16,014 bases of DNA, taken from contig MTNG01000114.1 in assembly GCA_002011395.1 (NCBI GenBank), positions 1-16,014 of the forward strand, written 5' to 3'. A model generated the notes under the pieces. The model made no database searches, was not told the origin of the DNA, and saw only the letters and a program-made list of their open reading frames with translations. The position numbers and the translations under genes were made by a program. This document shows, in pieces, positions 6,205 through 13,640 of this stretch (position 1 is the first letter of the stretch; each line of letters starts with the position of its first letter). Origin of the DNA: Candidatus Aciduliprofundum sp. JdFR-45. GTDB lineage: Archaea > Thermoplasmatota > Thermoplasmata > Thermoplasmatales > JdFR-45.

Positions 6205-7181
6205 TATTTAAGGCGAGGTTCATAACGTCATGTGTGAGAGCGGTCTATGTCCTCCTGGCCCTGGTGCTCGTCGCACCCCTCGCGTTGTCCCAGACCGTGG
6301 GGGAGACGACGGACTACATAAGCATAAAATTTCCCAGGGCCCAGGTGCTCGTCTACAAGGATGTGCCGCGGATTGAGGTGAACGTGAACGGGACATATAC
6401 AGGGGTTGAGTTCACAAGGCTGTACATAGTGGACGACGTTGACGATGCTATGATGCGCAGATTTGATTTCTACACCGCGGACTTTTCGGGGGGATGGAGC
6501 GTGAAGGTGAAGGAGGGGCAAGACCCGGATATGGGCCGGTTTTATCACATATCCACGGTCAAGGAGCTCACCATGATATCCCCTCAGATTTACGGCCCCC
6601 CTGAGACCATGGATGTGCGCCTCACGTTTGACATCTACATCGCAGAGAACAACTACTCAAAGGGGGGCTACGCTGTTCGCAACAATGAGGTGCGAATAGA
6701 CATAACGCTCACCGCGGGCAAGGAGTTTGAGGGTTTCATCGGAATTGAAAGCAACGTTTACGGTAGCGATGCGAATTACAGGTTTTCCGGGGTTGGGGAC
6801 GGGTGGATCAATTACTCCGACCTCATGGAGCAGACGCTGTCAAATTCAGTAGAGGTTGAGAGTGGAGGATACGAGTTCGGCTACCGGTGGAACGAGGTGT
6901 GTTCGGGCGGGAATGTGATAAGCCTGTATCAGAGGGTCGGAAACGAACTCATGGTAACGTTCCTATACTCGTCTTCCCTCACCATACACCACGACCCGGA
7001 GATCGTCAGCCCGGTCCCCTTCTTTATGGAGGTGCCGGAGGGCGGAGAGGGGGGCGCGGCCGAGGTGGCCACGGAGACCGTCAAGGAAGTTCAGGAACAC
7101 GGCGCATCGGTTGCCACGGGCGTAGCGGTCGGTGTTGCGATAATAGCGGTGTCTTACATCTACCTTCGGAGGAGGCCCTAA
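6201..7181 (+). CDS. Secreted, C-terminally anchored membrane protein of unknown function
   Basis: 326 residues. An N-terminal signal segment at about 12-31 ends near LALSQTVGE, and a C-terminal helix at about 303-322 is followed by RRRP, giving a type I topology with the bulk outside. The middle is beta-rich, with sequons such as NGT and NYS, and an acidic low-complexity GGEGGAAEVATE linker precedes the anchor. No known domain was recognised. The ATG at 6201 overlaps the glycosylase stop (ATGA). An in-frame GTG at 6234 lies 26 bp after TATTTAA (6205-6211), so an additional leaderless start giving a more compact signal peptide is plausible. Its TAA interlocks with the TAG of the convergent regulator gene. 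Confidence 0.8.
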   Translation: MIFKARFITSCVRAVYVLLALVLVAPLALSQTVGETTDYISIKFPRAQVLVYKDVPRIEVNVNGTYTGVEFTRLYIVDDVDDAMMRRFDFYTADFSGGWSVKVKEGQDPDMGRFYHISTVKELTMISPQIYGPPETMDVRLTFDIYIAENNYSKGGYAVRNNEVRIDITLTAGKEFEGFIGIESNVYGSDANYRFSGVGDGWINYSDLMEQTLSNSVEVESGGYEFGYRWNEVCSGGNVISLYQRVGNELMVTFLYSSSLTIHHDPEIVSPVPFFMEVPEGGEGGAAEVATETVKEVQEHGASVATGVAVGVAIIAVSYIYLRRRP

Positions 7182-7687
7182 TCCTCCACGAAACCTTCCA
7201 GAAAGTTGTCCACGAGTTTGTCCATGAAACTTCTTCGGAATTTTCTGAGAACCGATATCATCCGCTCGGGTTCGCGCAGGGAGTAGAATTTCGTGCGTCC
7301 CCGTTTCTCCACCGCGACGACCCCCTCGGACTGCAGATAGGCAAGGTGGCGCGATGTGGTGGAGGGCGTTATGCCCAGGGCCTCTGAGATTTCCGTCCCC
7401 GTCTTTGGCCCGTCGGCCAGGAACAGCAGTATTTTCCTGATGGTTCCCCTCCTCAGCACCTTCAGGAGTTTTTTGTCCTCCCGCGTGAGGGCCATAGATG
7501 GGTAGTATCTGACGTACTTTCCGTCCTTCACGGCCTCCACATCGCCATCCTTCACGAGGCGGTTCAGGTGGTACTCCAGCACGCCCGTTGGGAGCGAGAG
7601 GCGCCTCTGTAGTTCCCTGAAGTGAAGGCCTGGGTTAAGTATGATCTCACGCCTGATCCTCTCCCTTGCACCCCCTTCCCCCTCCAT
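7178..7687 (-). CDS. Transcription regulator with two tandem winged-helix domains
   Basis: 169 residues. The first winged helix, about 7-63, has HFRELQRRLSLPTGVLEYHL and the basic wing KDGKYVRYYP, a pattern common in euryarchaeal regulators. The second, about 80-137, has GTEISEALGITPSTTSRHLAYL and a wing EKRGRTKFY, similar to ArsR-type repressors. No cysteine pair for metal sensing is present. The basic C-terminal helix may aid DNA binding or dimerisation. The ATG at 7687 follows GGTGAT, which overlaps the stop of the small membrane protein upstream, so they form one operon. Target genes are unknown; the membrane protein partner and the hydrolase next door are candidates by position only. Confidence 0.88.
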   Translation of the reverse strand: MEGEGGARERIRREIILNPGLHFRELQRRLSLPTGVLEYHLNRLVKDGDVEAVKDGKYVRYYPSMALTREDKKLLKVLRRGTIRKILLFLADGPKTGTEISEALGITPSTTSRHLAYLQSEGVVAVEKRGRTKFYSLREPERMISVLRKFRRSFMDKLVDNFLEGFVED

Positions 7688-7694
7688 CCGTCCA

Positions 7695-7955
7695 TCACCT
7701 TGTTATCAGGAAGAGGTAGAGTATTATGAGGAGGCCTGCGTCCAGCGCGAGGGAGTGCGTAATGTCAAAGGATAGCAGGGAAAATGCGGAGAGAACGTAC
7801 AGCAGTGCCTTTAGAAGGAACAGAAAGAACACAACTGCTCCCAGCATGGCTCTCCTCGTCCCGGTGTCCCTGTAGGCCCTCACCGCCACCGTGAGAAACA
7901 GTGCGGATAGGACCAGTATCAGCCCCGCCAGCACATCAGGTAAGTTCAACGCCAT
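7695..7955 (-). CDS. Small three-helix membrane protein paired with the winged-helix regulator
   Basis: 86 residues with three hydrophobic helices at about 5-25, 36-58 and 65-84, linked by the basic loop RAYRDTGTRRA. Similar small membrane proteins are found next to winged-helix regulators in other archaea, notably haloarchaea; the comparison is from memory. It could act as a membrane sensor or anchor for the regulator, which is inference. The ATG at 7955 lies 26-27 bp below GAATTTAAG, so it is probably a leaderless first gene. That promoter overlaps the end of the upstream hydrolase gene, and the downstream regulator starts 8 bases after its stop. Confidence 0.72.
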   Translation of the reverse strand: MALNLPDVLAGLILVLSALFLTVAVRAYRDTGTRRAMLGAVVFFLFLLKALLYVLSAFSLLSFDITHSLALDAGLLIILYLFLITR

Positions 7956-7970
7956 AGGAGGAATAAGGGT

Positions 7971-9659
7971 CTATTGTCTTAAATTCTTTTCTCTCCTCCA
8001 CAGAATCACCTCTATGGCGGGCGACACAATGGTGGCAACGCCGCCGGGGCCGGGGAGGATGTACGCCTCCCCCGCCAGTGTGTAAAACACAAGGATGAAA
8101 AACAACGTGGCTCCCGCCGGGACTGCGGAGACCGCTATGCGCCCTCGCCTGTCCCTCATTAGCAGTACAGAGAACACGTAGAGAACGTAAACTGCGAGCG
8201 TCATAAAAGCCACGGCAGGCGCGTAGTATCTATCCGCGAGCATGAGTATGCCCGGCATGGAGCGGTTCCAGAAACCGGCCCACAGGAATGATGTGCCCAG
8301 TAGCGTGAGGGCCAGGGGGAGGGTGTCCACGGGGGCGATCTTGGGTCTTATCAGGAACAGCAGATACGCCAGCACGCCTATGGAGGCAATTATCAGCGGC
8401 ATGGAAGCGCCGTAAACTTCCACCTCAATGGGCTCGGTGGATACCCACACGCCGTTCACATAGGTCACCGCGTAGAGGGTAACCTTGCGCCCGAAGGGAT
8501 ATATGTAGACCTCGCCCTGCGTGTCAACCGTCTGCCATCCGGAACCCGGGAAGGAGTCGCGGTACACAACGTGGTCGGCGTTTATGGTCTTAACTCTGAC
8601 GGAAAAAGGCGATGTGCTGACGCTTAACTCCGGGGACACAGGAAAGGGCTCGCCCCAGAAAACGTGGTTGAAGAACGCCCGCGTGGTGTTCAGCCACACC
8701 GGGGTGAAGGTATGCCCCACGTTGGGGACGAGTGATATGTACTTCTCCGAACTGCCAAGAGCGGCGTAGGTGTCCATCAGCCCGTGGATGGTGAAGAATT
8801 CATCGTTCGTTCCTATGGCTATAAGGATGGGCTGCGTTATGTTGGGTGCGTAGTTTATCGGGTCCAGATATCTCAGGAAATCCCTGACCTCTGGATCGTC
8901 CGGTCCGACGAAGGGCGGGACCATGAAGTTCGTGAATGAACCTGTAAATATGGAATCCAGTACGTTCCCCGTTGCTATGAATGGCATGGCGGCCGAGATT
9001 CGGCGGTCAACCGCGGCGGATATGTAGGTAACATATCCGCCCATGCTGAAACCGGTCATTCCTATCCTCGTGTGGTCCACGTCGCTCCTGCTGTATAGAA
9101 ACGTGACCCCCCGCATACAGGCATAGGCCACCTGGTAGAAATAGGAGTTTGTGGGCGACGGGACTGTGTTTAATATGCTTTCGGGTTCCATACTTGGATA
9201 GGGTGTGCTGTTGCCCCTGTCCGGGGCGTCAAGTATTAGCGCTCCCCACCCCCACTCAACGAATTTCCGCGCAAGGGGCTTCATATCTGTGTGGTTGTGC
9301 CCGTAACCATGCATTATGAGGATGGCGGGGTAGCCCGTGGCGTTGGAGGGGTGTAGAAACTCGGCGTATATCCGCACCAACTTCCCTTCGTACTCGGTTG
9401 ATGTGTAGTAGAACCTCTCCTCCGTGTAGTTCACCCCGTTCTCCGTGGTGAGGTTAAGAATAGCCACGGGGGTGACGTTCAGGTCATCGCCCGCGATGCG
9501 GTCCAAGGGCCATATGTCCGCAGGGAATTCCCCCGGCTTCGCCTCCGCCATTCGCACAGGGTTGGGAATCTGAGCGGCGAGGGATGAGAGGAGGAGAAGG
9601 AGGAACGTGAGAAACGCCACCTTTATGAGCGTATTCCTCAGCGTTTCCTTATTTACCAT
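7971..9659 (-). CDS. Membrane-tethered extracellular alpha/beta hydrolase with C-terminal helix bundle
   Basis: 562 residues. An N-terminal signal or anchor helix is at about 11-30. Residues 92-340 form an alpha/beta hydrolase: HGYGHN at 117-122, the nucleophile elbow GFSMGG with S205, then D286 in GTNDEFF and H316 in VGHTF, which together give a full Ser-Asp-His triad. The order resembles prolyl-oligopeptidase or acetyl-xylan-esterase type serine hydrolases; the substrate is unknown. A beta-rich segment at 342-417 resembles an immunoglobulin-like module. Four or five membrane helices follow between 419 and 535. Many N-x-S/T sequons support an extracellular catalytic part. The start chosen is the ATG at 9659, 26-27 bp below TTTTATGTAT; the ATG at 9686 lies inside that box. 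The attached helix bundle is unusual for this fold. Confidence 0.85.
   Translation of the reverse strand: MVNKETLRNTLIKVAFLTFLLLLLSSLAAQIPNPVRMAEAKPGEFPADIWPLDRIAGDDLNVTPVAILNLTTENGVNYTEERFYYTSTEYEGKLVRIYAEFLHPSNATGYPAILIMHGYGHNHTDMKPLARKFVEWGWGALILDAPDRGNSTPYPSMEPESILNTVPSPTNSYFYQVAYACMRGVTFLYSRSDVDHTRIGMTGFSMGGYVTYISAAVDRRISAAMPFIATGNVLDSIFTGSFTNFMVPPFVGPDDPEVRDFLRYLDPINYAPNITQPILIAIGTNDEFFTIHGLMDTYAALGSSEKYISLVPNVGHTFTPVWLNTTRAFFNHVFWGEPFPVSPELSVSTSPFSVRVKTINADHVVYRDSFPGSGWQTVDTQGEVYIYPFGRKVTLYAVTYVNGVWVSTEPIEVEVYGASMPLIIASIGVLAYLLFLIRPKIAPVDTLPLALTLLGTSFLWAGFWNRSMPGILMLADRYYAPAVAFMTLAVYVLYVFSVLLMRDRRGRIAVSAVPAGATLFFILVFYTLAGEAYILPGPGGVATIVSPAIEVILWRREKNLRQ
7978..7986 (-). promoter_or_regulatory. 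TATA box for the membrane protein/regulator pair
   Basis: GAATTTAAG on the minus strand is centred 26-27 bp upstream of the ATG at 7955. It lies inside the last codons of the hydrolase gene, so a second promoter appears to be embedded in coding sequence. Confidence 0.5.
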
Positions 9660-9680
9660 CGCGAGAAATAGGCCGTTGCT

Positions 9681-9690
9681 ATACATAAAA
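9681..9690 (-). promoter_or_regulatory. TATA box for the hydrolase gene
   Basis: TTTTATGTAT on the minus strand is centred 26-27 bp upstream of the ATG at 9659. It contains the alternative ATG at 9686, which argues that the upstream ATG is not used. Confidence 0.5.
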
Positions 9691-9730
9691 CTTTTGGGTT
9701 TTCATGGATTTGTGTGATTGTATGCGCAAA

Positions 9731-11371
9731 TCACGTCCTCTCGGGCCGGTACCTCTCCGCCTCCTTCATCTCAAGGATTTTCTTTTTGATTATGTTCTCG
9801 TTTATCGAAGGGAGGTAATAGCATATGGAGATTATGGCGATCAAGAAGGAGATACCAGTGGCCTCAAATACTATCATAATAGCGGTTATGTTCTCAAAGG
9901 GCACCAGCGCTACCATAAGAATTCCGCAAAATAGTAGTGGTAGCCACCACAGGGCCATTTTGTTCTCCAGTCTATTCAGTTCCTCTTTCATTGATTCGGT
10001 ATTGGTGCTGGTTCCGTATCTGAGAAACCTGACTATTTCATCGTCCACATCGTCCGGTATGACACTCTTTCCGGTTCTTATCTCAAACTCCACAGCCCGG
10101 CGTATCTTTTGAGTGTAGTGCATGTTGAAAATGAATATTGGGTATAGCGTGCACATGAAAACATATGCAAGTGTGATAGCCGTTCTGTAATATGTATCAA
10201 AAGATATGAGGGTCATCCCCATGAGGGATGCACTCACCGCTCCGGATACCAGTATAAATGCACGCAGAATGCGCAATCCCTGCCTGTACCGTCTGAACAC
10301 GGTATGCCAATCAGCGTTTTCAAGATCTCTATTCCCCTCACATCCGCTGTTAATCTCTGCCAGGTATTTTCTGTATTTCTCTGGGATAGGTATGGTGGTG
10401 TGCTGCTCATTGTACCGCTCTATCAACTTCAGATACCCAAGGGCCTGGGGACGGATCTGGTAGGCCAAAATCAGCAATAATGTCAGATATATCCCATAGA
10501 TGACAACCACCATACACAATATTGCCACAACAAAATCCCACGTGGTAAGATATGGGAGAACCAGATAGAGAATATAACACACAACCACCATGATCACCGA
10601 TGATGCCGCCGCCTCATTCCTGACGCGCCGCTTATCATATGGGAGGTACGGGAGCACTTCATTCATCTTTTTAATGTCTATGGTGCCGGTGTCGTCATAA
10701 ACCCGCGACCACCTCCACCCCATGGCCGAACGCAGAGCCTCAAGAGCCTTATTCATGTTTTCATCCAGGAATTTGATCTTATACAGATGTTCCCGTGTGC
10801 GAATCCAGATCTCGGATACGCGCGGTCTGTCCACATTGACATTCCATTCAAGGACAGGCGTAACCCTCTCCACATCGTCAAAATTTATGAAATTCTCTTT
10901 TCCCCTCAACTTATCCCACAGACTTACCTGTGGATATAATCCGTGTTTGGTGACCATGAAGGGGTGCGTTGCCACAAAGGGCATTATATAGACAAGTATG
11001 AACACACAGTACATTATGCAATACATAACAATGAAAGGCACATTGTTCATCTCACTCACTGCCGAGAAACTGAATGATACCATAATGGGGTACATGAATA
11101 AACCGATAATTGCAGAGGTCCCTGCGGGGTGGTCTCGCCCACTCGGTTTCAGAGACCCCTCCTTGAACACGACCCCACGCTGGAAGATAGCCCTCATCTC
11201 CCTACCCGACAGTACGTAGATGACAACTGCGAGTGTTGATACGGCGCATGCAAACACGGCCGTCAGGAGGTAGAAGATATCCGGATATCTCGCTGTGAAG
11301 AAGGGATGGGTGAGCCCCGCAATAGCAACCACCATGTAAAGCAGGTGAAGCCTGTCAAGTCGGGTGAGCAC
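9731..11371 (-). CDS. Orphan integral membrane protein with about ten helices
   Basis: 546 residues that I do not recognise. Hydrophobic helices lie at about 10-27, 32-55, 86-105, 111-134, 257-276, 279-304, 367-390, 396-416, 473-493 and 495-520. Between helices 4 and 5, residues 137-217 are soluble and beta-rich (FMVTKHGLYP ... NFDDVERVTP ... EIWIRTREHLYKIKF); this helix-pair-then-strands layout recalls bacterial PH-like (bPH) domains, a weak inference. Another soluble stretch occupies 305-366, and the C-terminus is basic. The start chosen is GTG at 11371, about 27 bp below an AT-rich TATA region just after the thiC stop. Codon and base usage are visibly more AT-rich than the neighbours: 23 of 60 bases are G or C at 10141-10200. 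Confidence 0.72.
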   Translation of the reverse strand: MLTRLDRLHLLYMVVAIAGLTHPFFTARYPDIFYLLTAVFACAVSTLAVVIYVLSGREMRAIFQRGVVFKEGSLKPSGRDHPAGTSAIIGLFMYPIMVSFSFSAVSEMNNVPFIVMYCIMYCVFILVYIMPFVATHPFMVTKHGLYPQVSLWDKLRGKENFINFDDVERVTPVLEWNVNVDRPRVSEIWIRTREHLYKIKFLDENMNKALEALRSAMGWRWSRVYDDTGTIDIKKMNEVLPYLPYDKRRVRNEAAASSVIMVVVCYILYLVLPYLTTWDFVVAILCMVVVIYGIYLTLLLILAYQIRPQALGYLKLIERYNEQHTTIPIPEKYRKYLAEINSGCEGNRDLENADWHTVFRRYRQGLRILRAFILVSGAVSASLMGMTLISFDTYYRTAITLAYVFMCTLYPIFIFNMHYTQKIRRAVEFEIRTGKSVIPDDVDDEIVRFLRYGTSTNTESMKEELNRLENKMALWWLPLLFCGILMVALVPFENITAIMIVFEATGISFLIAIISICYYLPSINENIIKKKILEMKEAERYRPERT

Positions 11372-11392
11372 GATTAAATAAAAGCATTGATG

Positions 11393-11407
11393 AAATATAT
11401 ATTTTAA
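11393..11407 (-). promoter_or_regulatory. TATA region for the orphan membrane protein
   Basis: The minus strand reads TTAAAATATATATTT, starting a few bases after the thiC stop. Its centre is about 28 bp from the GTG at 11371. It separates the orphan gene from thiC transcriptionally. Confidence 0.5.
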
Positions 11408-11411
11408 GTCC

Positions 11412-12698
11412 TCACATACACCCACGGACGGACTTTCCCCTCACGAGCCGGATGGCGCACAGTTCGCCGCACATGGTGCAGACCTCGCTGTTGCTGGGAG
11501 CCCTCTCTTTGCGTATCGCCTCCGCCTTCTCCCTGTCCATGGCGAGTTCCATCTGCCGGGCCCAGTTAAGCGCCCCCCGCGCCCTGGACATCTGAAGGTC
11601 CCACGAGTACTCATCCTCAAACCTTGTCAGATTCACCGCGTGGGCCGCAATCCTCGTGGCTATCACGCCCTCGCGAACCTCCTCCACCGTGGGGAGCGCG
11701 AGGTGCTCCGCTGGAGTCACGTAGCAGAGGAAATCCGCCCCCGCCAGGGCCGCGATGGCCCCGCCTATGGCTCCGCATATGTGGTCATAGCCCGGTGCGA
11801 CATCCGTCACCAGCGGGCCGAGCACGTAGAAGGGTGCGTTGTCCGTGGCTATCTTCGCCATCCGTATGTTCGCCTCTATCTGGTCAATCGGTACGTGGCC
11901 CGGCCCCTCCACCATCGCCTGCACTCCCGCCTCCCGTGCACGCCTCACGAGGTCGCCCAGCGTGTATAATTCGGCGATCTGCATCCAGTCGGTTGCATCC
12001 GGAAGACCGCCCGGCCTCAACCCGTCGCCCAGGCTCAGCGTGGCGTCGTACTCCCTCGCCATCTCCAGCAGGTAATCGTAGTTCGCGTAGAGGGGATTCT
12101 CCTCACCGTGGTGGAGTATCCACGCCGTCAGAAACGCACCGCCCCTGCTCACGACGCCCACAACCCTCTTTCTGCGCTGGAGCCCCTCCACCACCTGTCT
12201 GGTCACGCCCACGTGGACTGTCACGAAATCCACGCCGTCCTTGAAGTGCTTCTCTATGGCGCCGAACATATCGTCCTCCGTCATGTCCACTATCGCCTTC
12301 CCCCTCCTGAGCGCATCAAAGGCCGCCTGGTATATGGGGACTGTGCCGATGACCACGGGCACTTCCCTCATTATCTGCCTCCTTATGGCATCCAGGTCTC
12401 CGCCGGTGCTGAGGTCCATGATGGTGTCTGCTCCGCATTTCACGGCGACGCGGGCCTTCTCCACCTCCATGTCCACGTCCACGATCTCCATGGACGTGCC
12501 TATGTTAGCGTTCACCTTCACCCGGAGTCCTCTTCCAACGCCCACCGGCTTCACATCATGCACGGTGCTTTTGAGTATGACGACATGACCGGCCGCGACC
12601 CGCGAGCGGAGCCGCTCCACGTCTATGCCCTCGCTCTCCGCCACGGCCCTCATCTCATCCGTAACGATGCCTTTCCTCGCGGATGATATCTGTGTCAT
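11412..12698 (-). CDS. thiC: Phosphomethylpyrimidine synthase
   Basis: 428 residues, as in archaeal ThiC. This radical-SAM enzyme turns aminoimidazole ribotide into hydroxymethylpyrimidine phosphate, the pyrimidine half of thiamine. NANIGTS is at 63-69, CGADTIMDLSTGGD at 88-101, SRGGAFL at 184-190, LSLGDGLRPG at 221-230, EGPGHVP at 264-270 and GPLVTDVAPGYDHI at 294-307, all family hallmarks. The C-terminal cluster cysteines are C407, C410 and C414 (CTMCGELC), spaced C-x2-C-x3-C. The ATG at 12698 follows GGTGA by seven bases; a longer frame to 12770 would cross the promoter. The gene is divergent from thiD, which uses its product. No TPP riboswitch was seen in the 86 bp between them. Confidence 0.97.
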   Translation of the reverse strand: MTQISSARKGIVTDEMRAVAESEGIDVERLRSRVAAGHVVILKSTVHDVKPVGVGRGLRVKVNANIGTSMEIVDVDMEVEKARVAVKCGADTIMDLSTGGDLDAIRRQIMREVPVVIGTVPIYQAAFDALRRGKAIVDMTEDDMFGAIEKHFKDGVDFVTVHVGVTRQVVEGLQRRKRVVGVVSRGGAFLTAWILHHGEENPLYANYDYLLEMAREYDATLSLGDGLRPGGLPDATDWMQIAELYTLGDLVRRAREAGVQAMVEGPGHVPIDQIEANIRMAKIATDNAPFYVLGPLVTDVAPGYDHICGAIGGAIAALAGADFLCYVTPAEHLALPTVEEVREGVIATRIAAHAVNLTRFEDEYSWDLQMSRARGALNWARQMELAMDREKAEAIRKERAPSNSEVCTMCGELCAIRLVRGKSVRGCM

Positions 12699-12734
12699 CT
12701 CACGTTCACCTTCGTAGGGGCATACACTGAGGGG

Positions 12735-12742
12735 AAATAAAA
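12735..12742 (-). promoter_or_regulatory. TATA box for thiC
   Basis: TTTTATTT on the minus strand predicts transcription from about 12712, leaving a leader of roughly 14 nt that carries the GGTGA ribosome site (12710-12706). Confidence 0.5.
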
Positions 12743-12754
12743 GTTTGGGAAAAG

Positions 12755-12762
12755 TATGTATA
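12755..12762 (+). promoter_or_regulatory. TATA box for thiD
   Basis: TATGTATA is centred 26-27 bp before the GTG start at 12785, so the message is probably leaderless. The thiC and thiD boxes are only about 12 bp apart, back to back, so one bound regulator could affect both. Confidence 0.55.
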
Positions 12763-12784
12763 GGGCGCACATCATTTACAACGC

Positions 12785-13549
12785 GTGTCCCTGAAGGTCA
12801 TCATGCTGATAGGGGGCCACGACCCATCGGGCTCCGCGGGGGTTATGCTTGACTCCGCCGTGACACGTGCAATGGGGTGCTATCCCGTGGCGGTGCTCAC
12901 GGCTCTCACGTCGCAGAACTCCACGGGGCTCCGCGAAGCGTTTCCGCTTTCCCCCACCACCATTCTGAGCCAGGCAGAGGCGCTTCTGGAGGACATGGAG
13001 CCGGACGCTGTGAAGATAGGGATGGTCCCGAATGCGGATGCGGCGGAAGCGATATCATCCATATTAGACCGGGTGAGAGCCCCTGTCGTGCTGGACACGC
13101 CCCTCAGGGCCAAAAACGGCGCCCCCCTCTGCACGCCCGACGCCGTGGAAGCGCTGTGCACAATGTTAATCCCGCGTGCAACCGTAGTCACCCCCAACGC
13201 CGTGGAAGCAGGGAATCTAACGGGCATCCCCGTCCACAATCTGGACTCTGCGGTGAAGGCGGCTGAGGCGCTTCTCAAAATGGGGGCAGAGGCCGCCGTG
13301 GTGAAGGGTGGGCACCTCAGGGAATGCGTGGACGTGCTCGTTCACGCGGGTGAGGTGCACATCAGAAAGCGGGAAAAAGCATCGGCGAATCCGAGAGGAA
13401 CGGGATGCGCGTTCGCAACAGCCATGGTGTGCCTTCTGGCTTCAGGCGCTGATATCCCGGAAGCATTCGCGGAGAGCTGGGAGTACGTGGGCAAACTCAT
13501 AGAGAACTCCATTAAAATTGGAAGGGGACACGAGTTTCTCATGCTGTGA
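12785..13549 (+). CDS. thiD: Hydroxymethylpyrimidine (phosphate) kinase
   Basis: 254 residues, a single PfkB-like ribokinase-fold domain. It phosphorylates hydroxymethylpyrimidine and its monophosphate to the pyrophosphate used to make thiamine phosphate. GGHDPSGSAG at 10-19 is the substrate loop, VVTPNAVEAGNLTG (about 138-151) and VVKGGH (about 172-177) are kinase hallmarks, and PRGTGCAFATA (about 203-213) carries the anion-hole GTGC typical of ThiD. Many archaeal ThiD proteins carry a C-terminal ThiN domain; this one ends without it, so thiamine phosphate synthase must be encoded elsewhere. The GTG start at 12785 is fixed by the promoter spacing. The gene ends six bases from the 3' end of the convergent tRNA-Pro. 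Confidence 0.95.
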   Translation: MSLKVIMLIGGHDPSGSAGVMLDSAVTRAMGCYPVAVLTALTSQNSTGLREAFPLSPTTILSQAEALLEDMEPDAVKIGMVPNADAAEAISSILDRVRAPVVLDTPLRAKNGAPLCTPDAVEALCTMLIPRATVVTPNAVEAGNLTGIPVHNLDSAVKAAEALLKMGAEAAVVKGGHLRECVDVLVHAGEVHIRKREKASANPRGTGCAFATAMVCLLASGADIPEAFAESWEYVGKLIENSIKIGRGHEFLML

Positions 13550-13555
13550 AGTGGG

Positions 13556-13631
13556 TGGTGGGGCCGCCGCGACTTGAACGCGGGTCGCCAGCGCCCCAGG
13601 CTGGTAGGATGCCAAGCTACCCCACGGCCCC
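13556..13631 (-). tRNA. tRNA-Pro(GGG) with encoded CCA
   Basis: The acceptor stem is GGGGCCG (13631-13625) with CGGCCCC (13566-13560); discriminator A is at 13559 and genomic CCA at 13558-13556. The anticodon arm is CCAGC-CTGGGGC-GCTGG with anticodon GGG, for proline CCC/CCT codons. The T arm is CCGCG-TTCAAGT-CGCGG. The mature tRNA is 73 nt plus CCA, with no intron. The 5' end lies nine bases after the rpoN stop and no TATA box is seen in between, so it is probably cotranscribed with the ribosomal protein operon. Confidence 0.95.
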
Positions 13632-13640
13632 TTTTGTGGT

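Noticed and set aside
9714..9734. GTGATT/AATCAC hairpin at the end of the orphan membrane gene
   Set aside because: The 6-bp AT-rich stem overlaps the stop codon and has no partner signal; it is likely chance.
11624..12686. Several long plus-strand open frames opposite thiC
   Set aside because: thiC motifs fix the minus strand as coding; the plus frames are low-complexity Pro/Ser/Arg products of high GC.
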